Shown piece after piece: positions 9,050 through 17,019 of a stretch of 64,000 nt of DNA. The notes beneath the pieces were generated by a model. It was not told where the DNA came from. It saw only the letters and a program-made list of their open reading frames with translations, and did no database searches. The stretch comes from CAYSRM01 sp964475205. GTDB taxonomy: Bacteria > Verrucomicrobiota > Kiritimatiellia > UBA8416 > CAYSRM01. The stretch is taken from the NCBI GenBank assembly GCA_964475205.1, contig CAYYVQ010000007.1:16692-80691 (forward strand). The letters are read 5' to 3'. The position numbers and the translations under genes were made by a program. Numbering within the stretch: the first letter of the stretch is position 1; each line of letters opens with the position of its first letter.

Positions 9050-9919
9050 CTAGCCTCCTCTGTCTTTCTTTTTATTGCTGCCTTCACCCGGCTCGATATT
9101 ATCCTGGTGTCTATGAAAATCCCAACTCCTGTGGACCTCGTCGCCCCGGTATTCAACCTTTCGCTGGTCTTCGGTTTTCACTGTTACAGTCTGCCTTAGA
9201 ATATTCTTGTCTATAACCTTGCCTTTTCCTTCATGGCCTTCGACTTTAGTTCCTATTTTGGGAAGAAATTTATCAAGCTCCCGATAAGTATCATACTCGT
9301 ATTTAAGGCAACACTTCAGCCTGCCGCAGCATCCGCCAATGCTGGCAGGGCTGAGCGACATTCTCTGTCTCTTTGCCATCTTGACATTTATGGATTCAAA
9401 TTTATTCAACCATGAGCAACAACAGAAATTCCGGCCGCAGGGACCTATTCCACCGATGATACCTGCCTCATCCCTGACTCCGATCTGTGAGTCCCTGACT
9501 TTGCAGCCCAGATCAGCAGCAACATCTTTGTTGAACTCGCGGGTATCGACCTTCTCTTCCGCCGAAAAGACGAGAAACAGAACCGATCGGTCAAAACTGT
9601 AACGTCCCCTGACTATTCTTATATCTATTTCATGTTCCCTGGCCTTTGCTTCGCATTTTTCCAAGGCCATTTTGGTTCTTAAAGAGCTTTCGGCCGCCTT
9701 TGACTGATCCTGCAGCGTGGCCCTGCGCAGGATCCTGCCTTGCTCTTCATGTTCCTGGTTTTTGGTTTTTTCTTCAGCAAAAGAAACCACAAGTCCGTAC
9801 TCAGTGCAACCATCGTGCTCAATCACACAATAGTCTCCGCGGTGCACAGACATCTGGTCCGGGCATTCGCACCAGACCCTTGGCCCATCCTTTATTTCCA
9901 CATGGACAAATTGATTCAT
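9050..9919 (-). CDS. ricT: PSP1-domain protein RicT/YaaT
   Basis: Cytoplasmic PSP1-domain protein of about 289 residues. The conserved cysteine-rich segments CGRNFCCCSWL and IGGCCGRLKCCLKYE are characteristic of RicT (YaaT). In Bacillus subtilis RicT forms an iron-sulfur complex with RicA and RicF that affects RNA processing by RNase Y; those partners are not visible here. The gene sits next to holB and tmk, an arrangement also known from other phyla. The ATG at 9919 is chosen because AGGA precedes it by seven bases; an upstream TTG at 9937 would place the ribosome site inside the gene. Confidence 0.93.
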   Translation of the reverse strand: MNQFVHVEIKDGPRVWCECPDQMSVHRGDYCVIEHDGCTEYGLVVSFAEEKTKNQEHEEQGRILRRATLQDQSKAAESSLRTKMALEKCEAKAREHEIDIRIVRGRYSFDRSVLFLVFSAEEKVDTREFNKDVAADLGCKVRDSQIGVRDEAGIIGGIGPCGRNFCCCSWLNKFESINVKMAKRQRMSLSPASIGGCCGRLKCCLKYEYDTYRELDKFLPKIGTKVEGHEGKGKVIDKNILRQTVTVKTEDQRKVEYRGDEVHRSWDFHRHQDNIEPGEGSNKKKDRGG

Positions 9920-9942
9920 TTGATTTTCCTGCAACAAACCTT

Positions 9943-10929
9943 TCAGTTACTGCGCTCTCCAACTTCAAACATGCGACCCATCCCGAAACTGAAGACCGTT
10001 TCCTCGGTCAGGTTTCTTTCAAGTTTATCATTCATCTGCTCAATCATTCCTGCTTCATGAATCGCCCTGATACAGCCCATCCGGTCGGCCTCGGATTGTA
10101 GAACATCAATGTTTTCAGTGTTTTTTACAAGCAAAGGATCGCCTCCGGCGGCAAGGACAGCTATGTCCCTGTGCCAGTTTATCATAAACCTCAATATCTC
10201 GCTTCTGATCCCTTTGTAACGCGCTCCCGCCCTTGCATTCACTGTTTCATTGTCTATTTCCCGCCCATTCTCCTGCGCCACGGTCTTAACGTGATCTTCT
10301 GCACATTGTTTAATGCCGCGCAGCAGATTAGTAATCCTCGACGCGTAGCCGAAGGCCGCAACAGAACAGGCGCCCGAGCCTGTCGCTACACGGCTTCTCA
10401 GTATTTCAATCAGTTCATTCTTTATTTCTTCAGGCAGATTCTCTTCGTTCTCGTGCAGCGAAATCCGCTGACACCTGGACACAATGGTCGGCAATAGCGC
10501 CGATGGAGTGTCGCTGAGAAGAAAAAATACCGTTTTTTCAGCCGGTTCCTCGAGAGTCTTCAAAAAAGCGTTTGCCGCCTGGGTTCCCAACCTGTCGGCA
10601 GCCACAATAACACCTGCTTTCCACCAGCCCGAATATGCTGTCTGGGCCATCCTTTCCCGGAGGCCCCGTATCTGGTCCACTGATATAACGCGGCTTTTCT
10701 TTTCAGGCTCGAGCCATTGTACATCAGGATGAGCTCTTTTGCAAATCTGTCGGCACACGGAACACTGCCTGCAACCGTCGTCTTGTTCTTTGCAGTGAAT
10801 CATGAGAAGGATCTCTTCTGTCAAGGCAAGAGCTTCTCCCTCCGGCGGCCCCACAATAAGATATGCCTGGGCAAACCTGCCATTATGCCAAGTGTTTTTC
10901 AGTTGTTTCAGCGCATGTTCAGCTTTCAT
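9943..10929 (-). CDS. holB: DNA polymerase III delta-prime subunit
   Basis: Clamp-loader subunit of the replicative polymerase. The N-terminal AAA+ fold has a zinc-binding set (CKEQDDGCRQCSVC), Walker B/sensor sequences (AANAFLKTLEEPAEKTVFFL) and the SRC motif TIVSRCQRI. The P-loop is degenerate (VGPPEGEALALT), as in known delta-prime subunits, which do not hydrolyse ATP. The 328-residue length is normal. The start overlaps the end of tmk by 11 bases and ricT follows, so it is translated within the cysS-tmk-holB-ricT-aroQ run. Confidence 0.93.
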   Translation of the reverse strand: MKAEHALKQLKNTWHNGRFAQAYLIVGPPEGEALALTEEILLMIHCKEQDDGCRQCSVCRQICKRAHPDVQWLEPEKKSRVISVDQIRGLRERMAQTAYSGWWKAGVIVAADRLGTQAANAFLKTLEEPAEKTVFFLLSDTPSALLPTIVSRCQRISLHENEENLPEEIKNELIEILRSRVATGSGACSVAAFGYASRITNLLRGIKQCAEDHVKTVAQENGREIDNETVNARAGARYKGIRSEILRFMINWHRDIAVLAAGGDPLLVKNTENIDVLQSEADRMGCIRAIHEAGMIEQMNDKLERNLTEETVFSFGMGRMFEVGERSN

Positions 10930-11581
10930 GACAGCCCCGCTTCGAGAGCAAACGGTCTTTCAGAATTTGCCAGATTTCTGAATGCAGATCCCCGGCCGGC
11001 AGGCTTCCGTCAAGCACAACAAGCCTTTCGGGCTGCCCGGCTGCAAAATCCAGGTAACCACTCCGAACCCTCGAATGAAAATCAACACCTGCCCTTTCCA
11101 TCCTGTCGTACCCCCGCCCGGTAATTGCCTCCCTGCACTTCAGTCTTTCAAAACCTGCATTAATTTCAAGGTCCAGCAAGAAAGTGACATCAGGCATACA
11201 ATCACCAACCGCAAAATCATTTATTTTTTTCATTGCCTCCATCCCCAGCCCGCGCGCGTAACCCTGGTATACAGTGGTTGAATCCACAAATCTGTCCGCA
11301 ATAACTACTTTTCCCTCGTTTAAAGCCGGGCAAATAACAGTTTGCACAAGTTGAGCGCGGCTGGCCGCAAATAGCAGCGCTTCAGCTTCGGGAACAATCG
11401 GTTCATTTGCCAGGTCATGCTGCAAAATATCCCTGATGAGTTCTCCGGTCTTTGTGCCGCCAGGTTCCCTTACTTTCACCACCTCGCGTCCTGAGCTGTT
11501 GAAGCGGGAAGCAAGCAGTTCAACCTGGGTCGATTTCCCACAGGCTTCAGGGCCTTCAAAACTGAGAAAAAGCCCTTTCAA
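10919..11581 (-). CDS. tmk: Thymidylate kinase (TTG start)
   Basis: Phosphorylates dTMP to dTDP. The P-loop LSFEGPEACGKSTQ, the DR(F/Y) motif (VIADRFVDSTTVYQG) and the lid region (GRGYDRME) are all present. The ORF extends to an ATG at 11632, but family alignment starts at KGLFLSFEG, so a TTG at 11581 is preferred. This TTG overlaps the TGA stop of cysS as TTGA and is preceded by purine-rich AAAGGCAAAGG inside cysS. That gives 220 residues, a normal length. The upstream ATG start would add 17 basic residues and overlap cysS by 55 bases. The family call is very strong, the start moderately so. Confidence 0.93.
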   Translation of the reverse strand: MKGLFLSFEGPEACGKSTQVELLASRFNSSGREVVKVREPGGTKTGELIRDILQHDLANEPIVPEAEALLFAASRAQLVQTVICPALNEGKVVIADRFVDSTTVYQGYARGLGMEAMKKINDFAVGDCMPDVTFLLDLEINAGFERLKCREAITGRGYDRMERAGVDFHSRVRSGYLDFAAGQPERLVVLDGSLPAGDLHSEIWQILKDRLLSKRGCHES

Positions 11582-12978
11582 TGCCTTTGCCTTTTCACCT
11601 GTGTTCCCCCGGCAGTATCTTTTAGCTCCCATCCCATCTCCTGCAATTTGTCGCGGATTGCGTCCGCTTGCTCAAAATCGCGTTTTGCCCTGGCTTCCTC
11701 GCGTTTTGAAACCATATCGGCCACTTCCACCGGCGTTTCTTGCTTGCTGCCCATAACCCCTAGAATGCTGTCTATCTTTTTCAGCGCAGATAAAGCCAAA
11801 GCAGCTTCCGCCGGATCTGTGTCTCCTGAAGCAAGAGCCCTGTTCCCGCTTCTTATCATCTCAAACAAACTGCTTAAAGCCTCAGGCATGTTCAGATCAT
11901 CGTCGAGAGCTTTTCTGAATCCGTTCAGACCTTTTTCGGCCCATCGGGGAAAAGGTCCTTCCGGTTCCTCGCCGGCTCCGGCAATTTCCGCGAGGGCGCC
12001 CCTGAATTCTTCAATGCGCTTCAAGGCCGCGCGGGCAGCATCACAAGTATCAAACGTGAAATTAAGCTGCTGCCGGTAATGCCCCGAAAGCAGAACATAC
12101 CTGACTTCCGCCCCGGTGTAGCCCTTTTCCATTACCTGGCGGAGAGTGTAAAAATTGCCTTCGGATTTGGACATTTTTTTGCCGTCTACCACAAGATATC
12201 CGCAGTGCAGCCAGTAGCGGACAAATTGCCTGCCTGTGGCACCCTCGCTCTGGGCTATTTCATTTTCATGGTGAGGGAAAATATTATCCACACCCCCGGT
12301 GTGAATATCAAATGAGTCGCCCAGATACTTCGAACTCATGGCAGAACATTCAATATGCCATCCAGGCCGTCCTTCGCCCCATGGAGATTCCCACTTAACA
12401 TCGCCATCCTCTTTGCTCCAGGCCTTCCACAAAGCGAAATCCGCAACACTCTCTTTGTCATATTCATCCTGGGCAACCCTGGCGCCTGCCCGGAGTCCGG
12501 AAACATCCAGATGCGCAAGCTTACCGTAACCTTCAAACCTGGATACATCAAAGTAGACCGACCCGTCGCCAGACACGTATGCGTATCCTTTTTCAAGTAA
12601 TTGCTCTATGATGCCGATCATGGCATCAACATGGCCGGTAGCTGATGGATAATATTCTGCACGCTCAATATTCAGGCGGTTCAGATCCTCAAAAAAAGCC
12701 TCTTTATACCGGCCCGTGTACTCATCAAGCGTTAAGTTCTGTGCTTTCGCCCCACGTATAGTTTTGTCGTCAACATCAGTCAGGTTCATTACCTGAATCA
12801 CTTTAAATCCCCGGGACTTCAGGTGGCGTCTCAATATGTCTTCAAAAACGTAAGCCCTGAAATTTCCTATGTGAGCGTAATCATAGACTGTCGGCCCGCA
12901 TGTATACATTCGAACCTGCCCCGGAGTCAGCGGCTCGAATTCGTCAATTTCCCGGGTAAGCGTATTGTAAAACCTCAT
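11578..12978 (-). CDS. cysS: Cysteinyl-tRNA synthetase
   Basis: Class I aminoacyl-tRNA synthetase charging tRNA-Cys. The HIGH-type motif appears in YDYAHIGNFRAYVFEDIL and the KMSKS motif in GKKMSKSEGNF. Zinc ligands are in the segments MYTCGPTVYDY, HIECSAMS and HHENEIAQSEG. The ATG at 12978 has GAGGG eight bases upstream and gives 466 residues; an ORF extension to 13008 adds ten residues without support. The gene starts 16 bases after the ispF stop and ends in the TTGA overlap with tmk. Confidence 0.97.
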   Translation of the reverse strand: MRFYNTLTREIDEFEPLTPGQVRMYTCGPTVYDYAHIGNFRAYVFEDILRRHLKSRGFKVIQVMNLTDVDDKTIRGAKAQNLTLDEYTGRYKEAFFEDLNRLNIERAEYYPSATGHVDAMIGIIEQLLEKGYAYVSGDGSVYFDVSRFEGYGKLAHLDVSGLRAGARVAQDEYDKESVADFALWKAWSKEDGDVKWESPWGEGRPGWHIECSAMSSKYLGDSFDIHTGGVDNIFPHHENEIAQSEGATGRQFVRYWLHCGYLVVDGKKMSKSEGNFYTLRQVMEKGYTGAEVRYVLLSGHYRQQLNFTFDTCDAARAALKRIEEFRGALAEIAGAGEEPEGPFPRWAEKGLNGFRKALDDDLNMPEALSSLFEMIRSGNRALASGDTDPAEAALALSALKKIDSILGVMGSKQETPVEVADMVSKREEARAKRDFEQADAIRDKLQEMGWELKDTAGGTQVKRQRH

Positions 12979-12994
12979 TTTTATTCCCTCAGAT

Positions 12995-13477
12995 TTATCC
13001 TTTCTCAATTGTCGCCACAGCCATTCCAGCCAGGCCTTCTCCTCTGCCGGTGAATCCCATGCCTTCTGTAGTAGTAGCTTTTATACTCACGTTCCGGCTT
13101 TCAATTCCAAGCATTTCCCCAAGCCTCGAACGCATTTCGGGAACATACCGGCCTATCCTCGGCTCCTCGCCAATCAAAACCAGGTCGACATTAACCACCC
13201 TGTAATCCTTACGCCTGAGAATATCGACAGTCCAACCCAGCAGATTAACGCTCGAAACGTCCTTGTACTCCGGCGCGCCCGGCGGAAAATGCGTCCCGAT
13301 GTCGCCCTCTCCGGCTGCGCCAAGGAGCGCATCCATCAAGGCATGGATAAGCACGTCAGCGTCGGAATGACCCGCCAGCCCGCGGGTCGATTCAACTTCC
13401 ACCCCCGCGAGGAACAAGACGCGTCCACTTTGAAAACGATGCGCATCAAAACCTATGCCTGTACGTACATTACTCAT
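12995..13477 (-). CDS. ispF: 2-C-methyl-D-erythritol 2,4-cyclodiphosphate synthase
   Basis: MEP isoprenoid pathway enzyme, a trimer that makes the cyclodiphosphate intermediate. Metal ligands are seen in GIGFDAHRF and GLAGHSDADVLIHAL, and the C-terminal signature is SIKATTTEGMGFTGRGEG. The length of 160 is standard. It is the first gene of the minus-strand housekeeping run. The ribosome site is weak (TTAGAG). The neighbouring IspD gene common in other bacteria is absent; upstream is a repeat-rich intergenic region. Confidence 0.97.
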   Translation of the reverse strand: MSNVRTGIGFDAHRFQSGRVLFLAGVEVESTRGLAGHSDADVLIHALMDALLGAAGEGDIGTHFPPGAPEYKDVSSVNLLGWTVDILRRKDYRVVNVDLVLIGEEPRIGRYVPEMRSRLGEMLGIESRNVSIKATTTEGMGFTGRGEGLAGMAVATIEKG

Positions 13478-13579
13478 GGCTTAACTCTAACGGCTCTCCC
13501 TTGCAAACTCAAGCTGATCGTTGGAATATTGCGTGCATCTCTGGTGCGACACCTCTGCCCTATATGTACTTTCGCAATC
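13478..13579. other. Intergenic region upstream of ispF
   Basis: About 100 bases between the ispF start and the left end of the composite repeat element. It should hold the promoter of the minus-strand ispF-to-aroQ run, but no clear -35/-10 pair was recognised. No gene or RNA structure is visible. Confidence 0.4.
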
Positions 13580-13989
13580 TTAATCCGCATTGATCACACT
13601 TTTTCGAGCAGAAACGGTTCAGGGTATCAGCAGTGTGGGTCGAAACCGAATGGCGCTAACTTAAGCAATTCGAGCGTATCTCCAAGTGCATTCTCAATAT
13701 CCAACAGCCAACAAGGAATATCCAACTGAACAAATGGGGATAGCCTCAATACGCACAATTACTGTCATGTTGTCTCTCGCTCTTGCCTTGGACATTGGAA
13801 ATTCCTTGTTGGATATTGGGTGTTCAATCTCGATGCGCGAAGGCCTTAAGTTAGTGCCATTAGGGTCTAAACCGTTTTGTCCGGGCTCTCGCCGTGTAGA
13901 CACACCGCGAGATCGGGCAAACCGCATTTGGCCTGCAATGGCGGCGCTATAAGGGGTTTCTGCCGAAAAAGTGTGAGAAATCCGGGCTA
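13580..13989. repeat. Composite MITE-like element, family A ends with nested family B-like insert
   Basis: The left end TTAATCCGCATTGATCACAC and the right end, read on the other strand as TAGCCCGGATTTCTCACAC, form an imperfect terminal inverted repeat of about 35 bases ending in CGAGCAGAAACG / CGGCAGAAACC. Both ends match the ends of the elements at 50842-51165 and 53566-53838. The interior differs: it is bounded by a second inverted repeat, AATGGCGCTAACTTAAG at about 13649 and its near-perfect complement at about 13846-13862. The inner ends resemble the family B element at 44899-45042. Short matching segments (CCAACAAGGAATATCCAA and TTGGATATTGGG) lie inside. No coding sequence is supported. 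Confidence 0.8.
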
Positions 13990-14141
13990 TCAGTGTATAC
14001 AAGAAATGTTCCTACCCCCAGATTCTGCTGAAGACCTGAAAATAACTTTTTAAAATGACATTCGCACAAAGAGCATTGACGCATAACCTGTGCCATGCAA
14101 AAATTGAGCTTTTTCGATAATAGCGACCTACGAGGAACGAA

Positions 14142-15446
14142 ATGTCTCTCGATGTAAGCAGATTACTTGATTTCTACAAAAAACAGGTATACGGGGACTT
14201 GATGCCTTATTGGATGAGGCAGATAGATCATGAGCATGGCGGAGTTCTAAACTGCCTCTCGAACCGTGGAGACAGATTGCTCCATGATCACAAATTTGTC
14301 TGGAGCCAGGGTCGATGGGCATGGCAGACATCCCGGATATATGAAGAAAGCCGTGGGAAGGTTGACGAAAAAACACGTGAATCCTACCGACGCACTGCTG
14401 CCGACACGGTTCGCTTCCTTATCGATCATGCGCGTCTGGAAAACGGCAATTGCGCCTTTGTGCTTTCCAGAGAAGGCAAACCCATCCTCCTTAATGAGGA
14501 TGGCTCGTCACGCACTCGTCGCGATAACGAGGTTTACGATTACAGCATCAGCGCCGACATTTTTGCTCTTATCGGGGTGGCTGAATACGCCCGCGTCATG
14601 GAAGACGCGGCCGCTTATAGATGGGCCAAAGATCTTTACTTGAGCTGTAAGCGTCGCGAAGAGACAGGCGCCGCTCGATCAGACTATCCGTATCCCATAC
14701 CCAAAGGCTATCGTTCACACGCCAAGCCTATGGGCGATATAAACACAGGCAATGTCATAGCCCCGGCTGCAGACACCTTTGGCGATAAAGAACTGGCTCA
14801 AGCCGTCCGAAACAACACTGACACGGCAGTTGACACCGTATTTAGCAGGTTTCTACAGCCATCCGGCCTGGTTCTGGAACAGATCGGGGAGAACTTTCAG
14901 CCGGTTAATACACTCCTGGGCAGGTACGTCAATCCGGGCCACACAATCGAAGATATGTGGTTCATAATGCACAGGTTGATGGAGAAAGAGGATACCGGCC
15001 CAATCGAGCAGATAGCAGAAATTTCACGCATTACGCTGAACAAGGCATGGGATGAACTGCATGGCGGCATCCCCCAGTTTATGGGGATTGACGGCAAACA
15101 GCCACAGGGCCCGGTTCCCGCAGAACTTGAAAAACACCCGATGGTAGTTAAATTAAAATCCTTGTGGGACAAAAAACTTTGGTGGCCCCATTCAGAAATT
15201 CTTTATACTCTGATTCTCCTTAATTACCTCACAAACCAGAAATGGATACCTGAAGCATACAACAGGATGCACGAATACACTTTCAGCACTTTCCCGAATC
15301 CGGACAAATCTATTGGTGAATGGATCCAGATCAGGGACAGGCAGGGCATGCCTGAAGAATCAGTGGTTGCGCTGCCCGTGAAAGATCCCATGCATATAGT
15401 CAGGGCTTTCCTTTTCGCGATCAATATTTTAGAAAAATCCGCCTGA
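14142..15446 (+). CDS. N-acylglucosamine 2-epimerase (AGE) family protein
   Basis: Alpha6/alpha6-barrel sugar epimerase/isomerase family, 434 residues. The family includes N-acetylglucosamine 2-epimerase, cellobiose 2-epimerase and mannose isomerase-like enzymes. Recognisable parts are YWMRQIDHEHGGVLNCL near the N-terminus, the RWAWQTSRIYEE helix, and GHTIEDMWFIMHRLMEK followed by a C-terminal KLWWPHSEILYTLILL histidine region. The exact substrate cannot be read. GAGGAACGAA precedes the ATG. The sodium:solute symporter gene follows 100 bases downstream on the same strand, which suggests uptake and epimerisation of one sugar, as in many sialate or hexose utilisation pairs. No NanA- or NanK-like gene is adjacent. 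Confidence 0.88.
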   Translation: MSLDVSRLLDFYKKQVYGDLMPYWMRQIDHEHGGVLNCLSNRGDRLLHDHKFVWSQGRWAWQTSRIYEESRGKVDEKTRESYRRTAADTVRFLIDHARLENGNCAFVLSREGKPILLNEDGSSRTRRDNEVYDYSISADIFALIGVAEYARVMEDAAAYRWAKDLYLSCKRREETGAARSDYPYPIPKGYRSHAKPMGDINTGNVIAPAADTFGDKELAQAVRNNTDTAVDTVFSRFLQPSGLVLEQIGENFQPVNTLLGRYVNPGHTIEDMWFIMHRLMEKEDTGPIEQIAEISRITLNKAWDELHGGIPQFMGIDGKQPQGPVPAELEKHPMVVKLKSLWDKKLWWPHSEILYTLILLNYLTNQKWIPEAYNRMHEYTFSTFPNPDKSIGEWIQIRDRQGMPEESVVALPVKDPMHIVRAFLFAINILEKSA

Positions 15447-15546
15447 AAACGGGAAACAGAATCGAAAAATGATATTCCCGCATAATTAAACGCCGTCGAA
15501 AAAAAAGGCTCACACCGGGCCAGGAAGCAAGGGAACCCTCGAAGTT

Positions 15547-17019
15547 GTGTCTGCGACTGATTACATAGTAATTTCTTTGTACCTTGCGGGGCTGCTTTTT
15601 TTTGGCCTTTTACGGCTGTCCCGCAAAACAGTGTCCGACAACTTCCATCTTGCCGGAAGAAGCATGGGCGGCTTTGTAATCGGGGTCTCCACAATGGCTA
15701 CCGCCTTCAGCGCGTTGAATTTCATAGCATTCTCCAGCGAAATCTTTGCGCATGGCCTTTACGTTTTAATGGTCCTGCCGGCATTTATTCTGGTCACATT
15801 TCCAATTGTAAAAACCATTATCCCGCATTATCACAGGCTGCGCCTTACCAGTGTTTACGAATTGCTGGAAACCGTTTTCGACAGGAGGGTCCGGCGTCTC
15901 GCCGCATGCATCTTCATATTCTGGCGAATCGCCTGGGCATCACTGATCCTTTACGCGCTTACACTTATAATCAACAGACTATCGGGATTGAATGCATACC
16001 TGCTGATTGCCGCGCTGGGGCTGCTGACAACTATCTATACGGCTACCGGCGGCATGAGAACGGTAATGATAACAGATGTTGTTCAGGTACTGATTCTTAT
16101 TGCCGCCTTTGCTGTTGCGCTTTCGGTTTCTGCCGGTGCTTTCCGCGGTTTTTCCGGCGCAGTGGAGAGCATTAGATCGCTTCAATTGCTGAGGCCATTT
16201 CAACCCGCAGACTGGAATGTCCTGCATCCGGACCCGACTGCAAGGATGACTCTCTGGTCCTGTATGATAGGCGGTTTTGTCGCGTTTCTTTCACGCTATA
16301 GCGCAGACCAGATGGTAGTCCAGCGCTACTTTACCGCTCGTGATCTTAGTTCAGCTCGCAGGGGCTTTATCATAAACATCATATTTCATATGTTTGCTCT
16401 GCTTTGTCTTGCGGTTTTCGGACTTACCCTTCGTCAATGGGCAATACAAAACGAAGCCGCAGGATCCGGCGCCGATGCCCTGGCGTGGTTTATTTCCGTT
16501 CTGCCTTCAGGGCTCTCCGGCCTGCTGGTCACAGCTTTACTTGCCTCGACCATGTCCAGCATAGATTCGGGGATCCATTCCTGCGGCACCTCGTTTGCTT
16601 TCGATCTTCTGAAACGCGGTTCGGTCCAGCCAGGGACTGTATCCGGACAGCAGGCCTGTAAGAACTGCGACAGGCTAATCACAATAGCCGCCGGCGTGAT
16701 TGTAACCGCTCTGGCATGCGCAATAGGTCGCCTGGGAACAATCTTTGAGATCGCCAACAGATTGATTAATGCCATAGGCGCGCCTCTTTTGGCGCTCTTC
16801 GCTGCTTCACTGAAAAACAACTGGAACAACAGCATGAACAGCCGGGGCGTCTTCTGGGGTGGAAGCGCGGGATTCATTGCAGCAATGTCAACCAGCCTTT
16901 TTGTCCGGCCCCTGGCGCTTCATTACTATGCTGTTGTTAACTTTCTTGCGCCGCTGCTCATGTGTTACCTTGCAAGCGCAATATTCACACGAATGGACTC
17001 TCAGAAAACAGCTTCATAG
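15547..17019 (+). CDS. Sodium:solute symporter (SSS family)
   Basis: Inner-membrane Na+-coupled transporter of 490 residues with about 13 hydrophobic helices, beginning VISLYLAGLLFFGLL. Family hallmarks include NFHLAGRSMGGFVIGVSTMATAFS near helix 2 and SRYSADQMVVQRYFTARD in the middle, with SSIDSGIH in a later helix. The substrate is unknown; its partner epimerase suggests a sugar or amino sugar. A GTG at 15547 is used as the start. Its last 19 bases overlap the end of the convergent TonB-dependent receptor gene. Confidence 0.9.
   Translation: MSATDYIVISLYLAGLLFFGLLRLSRKTVSDNFHLAGRSMGGFVIGVSTMATAFSALNFIAFSSEIFAHGLYVLMVLPAFILVTFPIVKTIIPHYHRLRLTSVYELLETVFDRRVRRLAACIFIFWRIAWASLILYALTLIINRLSGLNAYLLIAALGLLTTIYTATGGMRTVMITDVVQVLILIAAFAVALSVSAGAFRGFSGAVESIRSLQLLRPFQPADWNVLHPDPTARMTLWSCMIGGFVAFLSRYSADQMVVQRYFTARDLSSARRGFIINIIFHMFALLCLAVFGLTLRQWAIQNEAAGSGADALAWFISVLPSGLSGLLVTALLASTMSSIDSGIHSCGTSFAFDLLKRGSVQPGTVSGQQACKNCDRLITIAAGVIVTALACAIGRLGTIFEIANRLINAIGAPLLALFAASLKNNWNNSMNSRGVFWGGSAGFIAAMSTSLFVRPLALHYYAVVNFLAPLLMCYLASAIFTRMDSQKTAS

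Noticed and set aside
13686..13952. 88-codon ORF in the composite repeat
   Set aside because: It lies entirely in repeat sequence, follows the palindromic units and has no ribosome site.
13478..14141. tRNA or structured RNA gene in the 664-base gap
   Set aside because: No cloverleaf or conserved tRNA arms seen; the structure present is due to the repeats.
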